From: Strigamia acuminata
Lineage: Eukaryota > Arthropoda > Chilopoda > Geophilomorpha > Linotaeniidae
Reading direction: 5' to 3'
Length of the DNA stretch: 64,000 nt
Assembly (NCBI GenBank): GCA_949358305.1
Contig: OX442314.1
Span: 63,063,369-63,127,368, forward strand
Shown one piece after another: positions 1 through 8,756 of this stretch. Made by a program: the position numbers and the translations under genes. Within the stretch, counting starts at the first letter, position 1. Every line of letters begins with the position of its first letter. Under the pieces are notes generated by a model. That model had not been told where the DNA came from. It saw nothing but the letters and a program-made list of their open reading frames with translations, and ran no database searches.

Positions 1-756
1 TGTAACCTTTTTAGATGTTAAAGGTTTCATAATGTCCTCTGAGATTTCTTCTCTTGATTTATACGGTTTCAGTCGCTCCACGTTCACAATATCCATTTTC
101 TTACCCGACGAGCTTCGAATTTCGTAATCATTTGGCGCTGTCCGTCGTACTATCTCATATGGACCAGAGAATTGTGGCAGGAGTTTCTCGCTTAGACCAA
201 CCTTTCTATTTGGTGTTTTCAGGTAAACTAGCTCTCCTGGATCGAATTCCACATGAACTCTGTCCAAATCAAATCTTTTCTTACTTTTTTCACCTTGTTC
301 TTGTATCCGTTCATTAGAAATTCTCCTTGCTTCCCTGATAAATCTGGAAGTACGCAAAGTGAATTCTTTTCAAGGAAGGTTTAAGTTGACATCCACGTTG
401 AGATCAGCTTCATAACCACGCAATAAATAATAAGGAGTGTAACCTGTTGTTTCATGGACTCCAGTATTATAAGAGAAAAGAAGAAAAGGCAAAAATTCAT
501 CCCAATCCGTATGATCTTTATTTACATAATTTTGCAACATTTTTGCAATTGTTGCATTAAATCTCTCGGTAAGCCCGTTTGTTTTTGGGTGGTACCCGGA
601 AGTGCTCTTATGGAGGGATTTGAATAATGCAGATATCTCCTTAATCATCTCATTTCTATACTCCGTCCCCTTATCGCTCAAAATCTCTCGTGGGCTTCCT
701 TCTTTCAGCATGACCTCATAAACAAGGGATTTCGCTGCTTCAAGAGCTGTGCATGC
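1..756 (-). pseudogene. Ty3/gypsy pol fragment: integrase core (C-terminal half) and C-terminal domain, decayed
   Basis: Read on the minus strand, this is the second half of a Ty3/gypsy integrase. It includes the SDKGTEY block with the second catalytic Asp, the NGLTERFN block with the catalytic Glu, and then the C-terminal domain (FDPGELVYLKTP, LPQFSGPYEIV). The sequence is clearly related to the intact gypsy F at 28109-37108 but is a different, older copy. Two lesions are visible near 305-375: an in-frame TGA where F has Gln in the LPQKEF block, and a one-base frameshift about 50 bases further on, in the REARK block. The zinc-binding domain, reverse transcriptase and protease are missing; homology starts abruptly at 756. 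The 3' end of the element runs off the left edge, so no LTR is visible. Confidence 0.9.
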
Positions 757-1299
757 TTGCACCATCTCTGGTTCCAACTGGAATTTTTGAGCAATCTTCA
801 ACATCTGAGGCATGTATGGCATGAGAATGTTCATATAGCAAGAAATGGACAGCATCACCATTTCTCCATAACTTATGAAAAGTTTTTTAACCTCCTCCAT
901 GATTTCAGGGTCGTTAACTAAATCTCTCAACTCGTTTGGGGTTTGAAAAGTAGAAATGGCGGTTATGATGTCTTCGTCTTCACCGATTTCCATAACTTTT
1001 CTCATTTTACTGTCAACCAAGTGACGCAACTTGAAACCCTCCTCTATCACTTCGGCCTGCTTCTTGCTGTTACATTTCATAATTTCTTCTTGCTGGTTGA
1101 ACCAGTACTTGAGTAAGTCCATGATGGTGTGGGAAGTTTCTGGGTCTTGCAGAATTTCGTGTACACGTTGTCCAATGCGCAGGACGGTTCCGATTGCGAC
1201 GGCGTTGACAGAAGTGCCGAATTTCGGACAAGCAGCTTTGGGAAGCGCAGAATTAGTTAGCCCGAAAATGCAGGCACTGACAAAAAGGTATCTAATCAT
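370..1299 (-). CDS. Chimeric ORF: secreted-protein-like N-terminus fused in frame to gypsy integrase
   Basis: This is a single open frame of 309 codons. Residues 1-22 look like a signal peptide: Met-Ile-Arg, a hydrophobic core, then a small-residue region ending SALPKA. Residues about 23-181 form a mostly helical, Cys-poor segment rich in Met, Glu and Lys that I do not recognise and that resembles no part of gypsy F. From about residue 182 (nucleotide 756) the frame continues directly into the gypsy integrase core, and it stops at the integrase nonsense codon at 370-372. The first part could be a host exon into which a truncated gypsy inserted, or an exon captured by an element. I see no introns. 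Whether it is transcribed cannot be told from sequence. The ORF itself is certain; its reality as a gene is not. Confidence 0.45.
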   Translation of the reverse strand: MIRYLFVSACIFGLTNSALPKAACPKFGTSVNAVAIGTVLRIGQRVHEILQDPETSHTIMDLLKYWFNQQEEIMKCNSKKQAEVIEEGFKLRHLVDSKMRKVMEIGEDEDIITAISTFQTPNELRDLVNDPEIMEEVKKLFISYGEMVMLSISCYMNILMPYMPQMLKIAQKFQLEPEMVQACTALEAAKSLVYEVMLKEGSPREILSDKGTEYRNEMIKEISALFKSLHKSTSGYHPKTNGLTERFNATIAKMLQNYVNKDHTDWDEFLPFLLFSYNTGVHETTGYTPYYLLRGYEADLNVDVNLNLP

Positions 1300-1315
1300 C
1301 TAATTGTATAACAAA

Positions 1316-1372
1316 GATTAATACGAATACGATAAATACAATACAATACAATATAATACGATATAATACCGT
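1316..1372. repeat. ATACA/ATATAATACG microsatellite
   Basis: A short, imperfect run of five- to ten-base units (AATAC, ATACA, ATATAATACG) lies just upstream of the chimeric ORF. Confidence 0.75.
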
Positions 1373-1716
1373 AGGTAGGTAATATTGCGTGTCGATTCCA
1401 AACTAACCTTGGTTAATTTGTTCTTTCTGTTGTCTGCTATCCGAGAAATAGCACAACTGATTGCTTCACAAATCCACTCCCAGCTTTCATATTTTCGAGT
1501 GAAAACAAAAGAAAAAGGATTATTTTTAATGTCTATTGTAATACGCTTATTTTTATTTCTTCATTACTCATGCAGGCCCACATTTGCAGATAAAAATCAG
1601 CTTGAAAAAAGGAATTCAAACAATTACAAATCAAAAGAAATATTTTAATTTATTCACATTTCAATTTCTAAAGATTCTACAATTCATCCTCGTTATATAC
1701 ATTTTAACTCTTTATA
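1373..1716. other. AT-rich unannotated interval
   Basis: AT-rich sequence between the chimeric ORF and element G. I see no ORF with recognisable content, no tandem repeat and no transposon end here. It may be host intergenic DNA. Confidence 0.5.
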
Positions 1717-1720
1717 TATA

Positions 1721-1969
1721 TGTGGAGTTTTTCGGGTTTCGACGGGCGATAACGATCGCCAGGGGGCGGGCGGACACGAGGAATATGTTCGCTAGACGTT
1801 TTTGGGGTCAAACAGCCAATCGGGGGCTGTTCCTTGTAGTCAACCAATCAGGGTTGACCAGTGTCATATATGAAGAGGAATTGTTTGTTAATAAAATTAC
1901 TTTTGAATTGAACAAGCGTGTGTCATGTTATTTCTTAGTCAGCTGTCAATTGGTTTTTGATAGTTTACA
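1721..1969 (+). repeat. Element G 5' LTR
   Basis: A 249-bp repeat, TGTGGAG to GTTTACA. It contains a GC-rich patch (CGATCGCCAGGGGGCGGGCGG) unlike the AT-rich surroundings. It matches 3786-4038. Confidence 0.88.
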
Positions 1970-2327
1970 TCAGAAGTGGGATAGACGAATTCAATGCGAC
2001 GATAGACGAATCCGATGCGACGATAGATGGATTTTATGCGACGAAAGTAGACGAAAGTAGAAGAAAAACGAGACGAAATTCGGGTTAACAATTAACTACG
2101 TGGCCGGTTCGGGAATAGAAGAGACGATTCGCTGGAACACCACGCGTTACGAGGGTTAGCCGAGTTACGGGACGAGAAGTAGACAAAAAGTAGAAGAAGT
2201 AGAAAAAGCGACGATTGTTTTTGGCGACGGAAGCGGAGTTCGGGGTAGCAAATAGCGCGTGGACGGTTCGGGAAACGAGAGTCGATTCGCTGGAACAACA
2301 CGTGTTACGAAGGTTAGCCGAATTGCG
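1970..2327 (+). other. Element G leader: primer-binding site and tandem repeats
   Basis: The tRNA-Leu-like primer-binding site is at about 1970-1982. Next come three imperfect 21-base units (GATAGACGAATTCAATGCGAC type, 1981-2043), then a larger duplicated module of about 75 bases. That module begins near 2101 and again near 2260, each copy with GGTTCGGGAA, GATTCGCTGGAACA and GTTACGA. The second copy leads into the ORF start. Confidence 0.6.
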
Positions 2328-3860
2328 ATGGCCGGAACAAAAGCGATTTTAGAGAAATTCCTACGCGAAGAAATTCCAACATCTAGATGGATGAAGATTG
2401 AAGAAGAAGCGGCGCGATTAACAGCAGAATTTACGGCGATATGGAACCAGTCGTTGGAAAAAAAGACGAAAGAAGTGAAGAACACGACGAAGTTGCCACG
2501 TGTTACGAAGATTACGAACGAAAAGAGGGCCGCATCAAAGGCAGTTTTAGCAAAGATCAGACGTAGAGAATTTCCAACTGAGGCTGAGTGGGACAAGTTG
2601 AGAATCGAAGATATCAAGCCACTGTTGGTTGGGCGGAATATTGCGCTGTCGAAACGAAAGCGCAATATGATTATCGCGTTGCGACAAGCCGTAATTACAG
2701 AGTTAGGAGTCGCAGAAGAGGACATGAACGACGAAGAAGATGACGAAAGCGATGAAGAGGAGACGGCTCAAAGCGAAGATGAAATTGCGGCGAAGCCGGT
2801 AACAGGAATCAACGACGGACCGAGGGAAATCGCGATGAACGAGGTCGACACGAAAGCACGAGTAGCTGCCGAAAAAATCAACTCGGGCAAGTCGGTGACA
2901 GCGGAAGAAACGGGGATCGTGTTGGCGATAATTCACGACGAAGACGCAATCGAGACGATTCCAGACGAAGCGACGATTGAAGCAGATCAAAAGGGAGATG
3001 CGATTGGGACGATTCGAAGCGAAGATGAGATCGCGACGGATCGCAACGACGATGCGATTGCGAAGAGACTGGAAGAAGACGAAAATGGCAACGATCTTGG
3101 TGATGTGAACGAGGAAAGTCAAGATACGAGTGAGAACAAATTTAATACGAGTCCAGACGATGCAAGATCGGAAGAATTGGATGCGCAGCCATTGGAATTT
3201 GACGGGAACAACGCGTTGGACGGGCTCCTGCCGGGCAGAGAAGCACGATACGCGACGTTCGAGGGCGGCGGAGATAGACGCGATTTCCGAGCCGAAGAAG
3301 ACGGGACAAATGCCGAAGCATTTAAATCGAATCTAAATGCAAAGACGGATGAATTAGGCGTGAATTTAGATGGAATCGACTTGAGATCTGAAGCGAGGGA
3401 GACGAGTCCGGATGAAATTAACGTAGGCCTAGAAATGGCGGGATCAAACGGCGATGGAGGGATGGAAAACCAACGACAAAAGAACGGAAAACGACGGAAA
3501 ATTAGAATAACGAGCGGCGATGCAACGGGGACGCGAGCGGAAGAGAAGGAGGTGGCGTTGATTCGACCCACGAGAGGCGTAGAGGATCGGAAAATGGGCC
3601 ACGAGAATAAAACGAGCGGTGAGAAAAAGCGCAGGCAAAGAGTTGGAAACAAGACAAATCGAAATCGGCGTACGAGACTCAAATCAAGTGATCGGATGAG
3701 GAAATGGAAGTTCAAAGACGACGCAATGTCGGGAGAAGAGGACAAGGCGTCGGCGAGGACGCCGACGTTTAGTCGGATGACCGAGTGTGGAATTTTTCGG
3801 GTTTCGACGGGCGATAACGATCGCCAGGGGGCGGGCGGACACGAGGAATATGTTCGCTAG
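2328..3860 (+). CDS. Uncharacterised highly charged protein of element G
   Basis: The ATG at 2328 (MAGTKAILEK...) gives 510 residues. The frame is open further upstream, but only with non-ATG codons. Residues 1-145 are mixed and could fold; they contain helical Lys/Glu-rich stretches and a SKRKR basic patch. Residues 145-300 are very acidic and contain degenerate repeats built on DAI-E/G-TI-x-S/D-E-DEI. Residues about 380-480 are strongly basic (KRRKIR, KKRRQR, NRNRRTRLK). The frame runs across the LTR boundary, and its stop lies inside the 3' LTR (3858-3860). There is no zinc knuckle and no recognisable gag fold. By position it should be the structural or RNA-binding protein of the element, but that is inference; I do not recognise the family. 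Confidence 0.6.
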   Translation: MAGTKAILEKFLREEIPTSRWMKIEEEAARLTAEFTAIWNQSLEKKTKEVKNTTKLPRVTKITNEKRAASKAVLAKIRRREFPTEAEWDKLRIEDIKPLLVGRNIALSKRKRNMIIALRQAVITELGVAEEDMNDEEDDESDEEETAQSEDEIAAKPVTGINDGPREIAMNEVDTKARVAAEKINSGKSVTAEETGIVLAIIHDEDAIETIPDEATIEADQKGDAIGTIRSEDEIATDRNDDAIAKRLEEDENGNDLGDVNEESQDTSENKFNTSPDDARSEELDAQPLEFDGNNALDGLLPGREARYATFEGGGDRRDFRAEEDGTNAEAFKSNLNAKTDELGVNLDGIDLRSEARETSPDEINVGLEMAGSNGDGGMENQRQKNGKRRKIRITSGDATGTRAEEKEVALIRPTRGVEDRKMGHENKTSGEKKRRQRVGNKTNRNRRTRLKSSDRMRKWKFKDDAMSGEEDKASARTPTFSRMTECGIFRVSTGDNDRQGAGGHEEYVR

Positions 3861-4038
3861 ACGTTTTTGGGGTCAAACAGCCAATCGGGGGCTGTTCCTT
3901 GTAGTCAACCAATCAGGGTTGACCAGTGTCATATATGAAGAGGAATTGTTTGTTAATAAAATTACTTTTGAATTGAACTAGCTGTGTCGTGTTATGTTAT
4001 TCTCTAGTCAGCTGTCAAGTTGTTTTTGATAGTTTACA
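3786..4038 (+). repeat. Element G 3' LTR
   Basis: A 253-bp copy of 1721-1969. The last 25 codons of the element's ORF and its stop codon fall in this repeat. It ends GTTTACA, followed by the TATA target duplication. Confidence 0.88.
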
Positions 4039-4068
4039 TATAAATATATGAATATATATAAATATATA

Positions 4069-5212
4069 CAGGGTGGAACAAAAGTCTATTCCCCTCAAAT
4101 ATTTCCTCAGCAATTGCATCTAGGCCAACTTTGATGAAGCAATCGTATAGGAAGTTGGGTGAGAGCAATCCAATGATGTAATCAAATTTGACCTTAAAGG
4201 CCATTTTCAAGGTTATTCACTTGCTAACTTCTAAACCAATCAGGTTAGAGCAAAAAAGTCAATTACAAAGTTGTAGAGCACCATCAAATTAGTACTATCC
4301 AACTTATCTTAGTCATCATAAGTTAAATGTTTTCTTTTTAAAAAGGAGACAAATCAGAAAAAAATCAGCAATGTGAAATTTTTTAATCCTTGGAGGCATA
4401 AGGATAAAATGTGCCGTTCTGGTTTAAGCCATTACGGATTTATAGACAATGTTTAAGTCGATTGGTTAAAGCGCCATGTAGTTTGTTTTTAGGTCGGAAC
4501 TAATTTTATTGAGGACGTAATGCCTAAACAATAAAAATAAATAGATTTGAGCCATCTGGAGGTGGTTTTAATCACTACTGGTAAATGCAAAAAGCTGTTC
4601 ACTGAAGCGCTGTTTACAAATACAGCAAAGCCAGCTTAAAAGTTATGCTGGAGTTTTAAGGGGCAGAAAGTTTCTAAGTCACAAATTTTCAGCAGAAAAA
4701 ATTTATAGGAAAAAAAATTTTTCTATTCAAGAAAAAGCTTGTCCATAAATCCGTGTAGCCAAGGGTTAATCTTGTGATAAAATAATTATTGAGGCATTAA
4801 AAAAGGCAGTGGTTTTTCTTGTTTACTTGCATAATGATGCACATTTGAATACGTTTATTTAAGTAATTTAGTATTTTTGTGATAGAAATTTAAGTTTTGT
4901 CACAATGGCTAGCTTTATTTCAGCTGATTTGTCTCCTTTTTAAAAGGAAAACATTTAACTTAAGATCACTAAGATAAGTTGGATAGTACTAATTTGATGG
5001 TGCTCTACAACTTTGTAATTGACTTTTTTGCTCTAACCTGATTGGTTTAGAAGTTAGCAAGTGAATATCCTTGAAAATGGTCGTCAAGGTCAAATTTGAT
5101 GAGATCATTGGATTGCTCTCACCCAACTTCCTATACGATCGCTTCATCAAAGTTGGCCTAGATGCAATTGCTGAGGAAATATTTGAGGGGAACAGACTTT
5201 TGTTCCACCCTG
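4069..5212. mobile_element. Element H: non-autonomous Tc1/mariner-like foldback element
   Basis: The termini CAGGGTGGAACAAAAGTCT and its inverse (ending TTGTTCCACCCTG) are each flanked by TA (4067-4068 and 5213-5214), the Tc1/mariner target duplication. The inverted repeats are exceptionally long: 4069-4357 pairs with 4924-5212, 289 bp each, with a handful of mismatches. The loop of 566 bp (4358-4923) is AT-rich and contains no transposase or part of one. It is therefore a MITE-like or foldback derivative that an autonomous partner would have to mobilise. Confidence 0.85.
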
Positions 5213-5214
5213 TA

Positions 5215-5262
5215 CATAATATATAATATACTGTATAAATATATAATATATAATATTGTGGC
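5215..5262. repeat. AT dinucleotide-rich stretch
   Basis: A run of ATAATATATAATAT-type sequence lies between element H and the short-period satellite. Confidence 0.7.
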
Positions 5263-5643
5263 AAACTTGTGGGCAAAATGTGGCAAAATTATGGCCCAAT
5301 TGTGGCAAAATTGTGGCAAAATTGTGGCAAAATTGTGGCAAAATTGTGGCAAAATTGTGGGAAAATTGTGGCCAAATTCTTGCAAAATTGTGGTAGACTT
5401 GTGGCCAAATTATGGCCAAATTGTGACTAAATTGTGGCCAAATTGTGGATAAATTGTGGCCAAATTGTGGATAAATTCTGGCCAAATTCTGGGAAAATTC
5501 GGGCCAACTTGTGGCAAAATTCTGGCCAAATTGTTGCCAAATTGTGGCCAAATTGTTGCCAAATTGTGGCAAAATTCTGGACAAATTGTTGCCAAATTGT
5601 GGCCAAATTGTTGCCAATTTGTGACCAAATTGTGGCTAAATTG
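5263..5643. repeat. Short-period satellite (AATTGTGGCMAA unit)
   Basis: Tandem units of 11-12 bases, consensus about AATTGTGGCCAA or AATTGTGGCAAA, run for some 380 bases. Variants (TTGTTGCC, TTCTGGCC, GTGGATAA) are interspersed, suggesting longer repeats of several units. It abuts the 20-bp satellite at about 5640 with no other sequence between. Apparent ORFs on both strands come from the periodicity and are not genes. Confidence 0.9.
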
Positions 5644-6345
5644 AAAAAGGCCATATTTTGCTGAAAAATGCCATATTTCGCTGAAAAAGACCATATTTCG
5701 CTGAAAAAGGCCATATTTTGCTGAAAAAAGGCCATATTTTGCTAAAAAGGCCATATTTTGCTTAAAAAGGCCATATTTCGCTGAATAAGGCCACAATTCG
5801 CTGAAAAACGCCATATTTCGCAAAAAAAGGCCATATTTAGCTGAAAAAGGCCATATTTTGCTGAAAAAGGTCACATTTTGCAGGGACTAGTTTAGACGCC
5901 GGGGACTTGGCGACGTTTAATGTACCATGTGCAGCCCCAAACTGAACTGGCCTGAAACTGCTCCGGTCGGAATATTAATAAATGCCCTGGCATTTATTCG
6001 AGTCCTTTCGCTAAATGCGGCTACTTTTCGATAAAAAAGCTCATATTTCGCTGAGAAAGGCCATATTTCGCTGAAAAAGGCCATATTTTGCTGAAAAAAG
6101 CCATATTTCGCTGAAAAAAGGCCATATTTCGGTAAAAAACCCTATATTTTGCTGAAAAAGGCCATATTTTGCTGAAAAAGGCCATATTTTGCTGAAAAAG
6201 GCCATATTTTGCTGAAAAAGGCCATATTTCGCTGGAAAAGGCCATATTTCGCTAAAAAAGGCCATATTTCGCTGAAAGAGGCTATATTTTGCTGAAAAAT
6301 GCCATATTTCGCTGAAAAAGGCCACATTTTGCAGGGACTAGTTTA
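5644..6345. repeat. 20-bp satellite with spacer, segment 1
   Basis: Units GGCCATATTTYGCTGAAAAA of 20-21 bp are interrupted at about 5870-6030 by a spacer of about 170 bp. The spacer runs TCACATTTTGCAGGGACTAG, TTTAGACGCCGGGGACTTGG, CAGCCCCAAACTGA, the small palindrome ATAAATGCC-CT-GGCATTTAT, and CTAAATGCGGCTACTTTTCG. Copia A lies immediately to the right, within the next spacer. Confidence 0.92.
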
Positions 6346-6834
6346 TAAAGAGCATATTCGGACCTGGCATGGACGAAATAAATGTTGACACAGAGTTAAC
6401 GTGGTGCGGGAAACCGTACACAGCGACCGCCATGTTTATTTCCAGAAACGAGAGTAAAACAATACAGTGTTCAAGACTATCATGCACTCGACTTAAAAGC
6501 AGGACAAATCATTACAATACTTTGATGATTTATCCTTTACAATTAATAGTAAAAGCACCGACACATATAATCGATAACTAAAACAAAACAACAATACAGG
6601 ATTTGCTCTTTTGAGCAGACAATTGTTATCAGCGCATGCTACTAAATAGAAATGTTCAATCGCGGTACAAAACCAGCATTAATAAAAATCGAGATCGATT
6701 GAACACGACATTGAGACATTAACTAGCAGCACATTCATTACACATATCCGGAAAGTGTGTAATGTAAATATTCGCAAACAACACAATATGGCGACAAACA
6801 ATCAAACACACAATGTTTCAACCACAACTCAATA
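6346..6834 (-). repeat. Copia A 3' LTR
   Basis: A 489-bp LTR. Its inner two thirds align with the 477-bp copia C LTR (shared blocks GCTCTTTTGAGCAGAC, AAAATCGAGATCGATTGAAC, GTGTGTAATGTAAATATTC). Its outer part differs. The ends are TA...TA instead of TG...CA. Confidence 0.85.
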
Positions 6835-6851
6835 TATCCCCCTTTGTTTGA

Positions 6852-8026
6852 TTATTTGCGCATAACAAACAAGTGCTCGCATAAGTTATTTAACCTGGGC
6901 TTTGCCAACCATTTGGTCATCACATCGGCGACATTTAGGGTTCCTGGAATATGATTAATGGTCAAAGTATCTCGCTCAAACCAGTCCCTGGGAAAATGAA
7001 GCTTTACGTCGATGTGTTTGTTTGCTCGGTTTTCGATACAATTTTTCGCGTATTGAATCGCGGGCATACTGTCGGCGTATATGCAGGGGATGTTCCTTTT
7101 CGTGCTAAACATAATGTCAGCATCGAAGAGCCTCTCAAGCCATGTAATTTCTTTTGCGCCGTCGACCACGGCCAGAAATTCACTTTCCATGATCGACAGC
7201 GACGTCATGGATTGTTTGTGACAATTCCAAGTAATTGGAACGCCACCTAAATAAACTATATGGTCCCCAAAGCTTCGCCTCTTATCCAAATCTAACGCAA
7301 ACGACGCGTCGGTATAAACAGTCAGATTATCATTTCTACAATTAGAAAGATTGATCACATAATCTGACGTGTTTGCTAGATATCGCAAAATCTGCAGTAA
7401 CATTCGAATGTGACGCGTCGAGTGTTTCTCATTGTATTGTGAGAGGACAATGACCGAGAACAAGATGTCCGGTCTTGTCCTACTCGCTAAGAACAATAGA
7501 CTTCCCACTAAGTTGCGATAGTAGAAAGTGGAATCAACCCGCTCTTTTTCCGTCACGCCCTGAATAATCGTTCCTAGCGTCCCAGGCACTTTAATCCGAA
7601 GACATGAGTCGACCCCATACAACTTACAGAGTTTGTCTATATATGCCCTCTGATGGATCCTAATTTGGCCCCCAGACCTGTCAAAGGCTATGCCCAACAA
7701 AAGAGTCACGGGACCCAAATCAACTGTGTCAAATGATTCTCTTATCCAACCAACGACACATTCCTCGACATAGTCATCTTTGGAAAAGAGAACTATGTCA
7801 TCCACGTAAAAGATGATGATAGCGTCGTTGTCTAATGCATAAACACAGTTAAGACCCAACAAAGGCACAAATCCCAGTTGGAGTAGACGGTCGTGGAGGA
7901 CTTGATACCACATTCGTCCACTCTGATGCAGCCCATACAATGACTTTAACAGCATCCAACACTTGTGTTGGTTTTTGGCTGTTCTGTAGCCCTTGGGAAT
8001 CTCCATGAACTGGACCTTATCAAGGT
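6852..8026 (-). pseudogene. Copia A pol remnant: reverse transcriptase (C-terminal part) and RNase H
   Basis: The frame is open from DKVQFMEIPKG (mid reverse transcriptase) through the FYVDD catalytic box to the copia RNase H region (YTDASFA, SIMESEFLA, ADSMPAIQYAKN, HIPGTLNVADVMTK) and stops at 6852. The frame stays open upstream of 8026 only because LTR and satellite sequence happens to read through; those first 33 residues are not pol. Without the first half of the reverse transcriptase it cannot be active. The sequence is nearly identical to the second copy, with a synonymous-looking change at 7157. Confidence 0.9.
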
Positions 8027-8104
8027 GTGTAATGTAAATATTCGCAAACAACACAATATGGCGACAAACAATCAAACACACAATATTTCCACCACAACTT
8101 AATA

Positions 8105-8485
8105 GTTTAGACGCCGGGGACATGGCGACGTTTAATGTATCATGTGTAGCCCCAAACTGACCCGACCTGAAACGGCTCCGGTCGGAATATTAATAAATGC
8201 CCTGGCATTTATTGGAGGCCTTTCGCTAAATGCGGCTACTTTTCGATAAAAAAAGCCATATTTTGCTGAAAAAGGCCATATTTCGCTGAAAAAGGCCATA
8301 TTTCGCTGAAAAAGGCCATATTTCGCGGAAAAAAGGCCATATTTCGGTAAAAAACGCCATATTTCGCTGAAAAAGGCCATATTTTGCTGAAAAAAGGCCA
8401 TATGTCGCTGAAAAAGACCATATTTCGTTGAAAATGCCATATTTTGCTGAAAAAAGGCCATATTTTGCTGAAAAAGGCCATATTT
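8105..8485. repeat. 20-bp satellite with spacer, segment 2
   Basis: Continuation of the spacer interrupted by copia A, followed by GGCCATATTTYGCTGAAAAA units up to the copia B insertion in a unit (target TATTT). Confidence 0.92.
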
Positions 8486-8670
8486 TGTTGATACACCTGG
8501 GAATTAGCCACGACCATTTGAACATTGAAACATAAATATCGCTCATTTAATCATCCATTTTTATACAGTTAGTGTTGTCTGTGACAACCGCGCTCACACA
8601 ATAAAGGTCTCTTGCCTTTTAATCAAAACAATCAATCAATTATTTAACTTAGTGTTTAAATCCACTCACA
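8486..8670 (-). repeat. Copia B 3' LTR
   Basis: 185 bp; the plus-strand sequence runs TGTTGATACACC to CCACTCACA. It is identical by eye to 13033-13217. Confidence 0.95.
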
Positions 8671-8687
8671 ATCTCCCCTTTGATTTT
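8671..8687 (-). promoter_or_regulatory. Copia B polypurine tract
   Basis: On the minus strand, AAAATCAAAGGGGAGAT directly precedes the 3' LTR, as expected for the plus-strand DNA primer. Confidence 0.8.
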
Positions 8688-8756
8688 AACACTCAAAAAA
8701 CCAACTCAAATAAACTATCCGTAAATTCAAACATACAACATCAATATCATAAACAA

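Larger units (their letters stand above)
1721..4038 (+). mobile_element. Element G: non-autonomous LTR retrotransposon, 2.3 kb, with one charged ORF
   Basis: Two direct repeats, 1721-1969 and 3786-4038, both begin TGTGGA and end GTTTACA. They are flanked by the four-base target duplication TATA (1717-1720 and 4039-4042). The first LTR is followed at once by TCAGAAGTGGGAT, which matches the primer-binding site for tRNA-Leu (shared part of TGTCAGAAGTGGGAT). There is no protease, reverse transcriptase or integrase, so the element must depend on enzymes from elsewhere. The only long frame is at 2328-3860. No strong polypurine tract is seen before the second LTR. The LTRs differ by four bases in length and by several substitutions near their 3' ends, so the insertion is older than B, C, E and F. 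The four-base duplication and tRNA-Leu primer favour a Ty3/gypsy partner (inference). Confidence 0.85.
6346..8104 (-). mobile_element. Copia A, copy 1: internally deleted Ty1/copia element
   Basis: It inserted into a satellite spacer with the five-base duplication GTTTA (6341-6345 and 8105-8109). On the plus strand it runs from TAAAGAG to TTAATA. It keeps the 3' LTR (6346-6834), a polypurine tract, and the end of pol from mid reverse transcriptase to RNase H. It then jumps straight into the outer 80 bases of the 5' LTR (8025-8104). The lost part covers the rest of the 5' LTR, leader, gag, protease, integrase and the start of reverse transcriptase. The deletion junction shows a two-base microhomology (GT, 8025-8026). 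It belongs to the same family as copia C but to a diverged subfamily. Confidence 0.92.

Noticed and set aside
1584-2060. 158-codon plus-strand ORF and its 64-codon counterpart at 3787-3981
   Set aside because: Both arise from translation of the element G LTR; the LTR is regulatory and the frames start outside the element or at the LTR edge.
3119-3745. Minus-strand 208-codon frame in element G
   Set aside because: Antisense to the acidic/basic ORF and made of Ser/Phe/Arg-rich complement sequence.
8027-8123. N-terminal 33 residues of the copia A frame as a novel protein head
   Set aside because: They are translation of satellite plus LTR remnant across the deletion junction.
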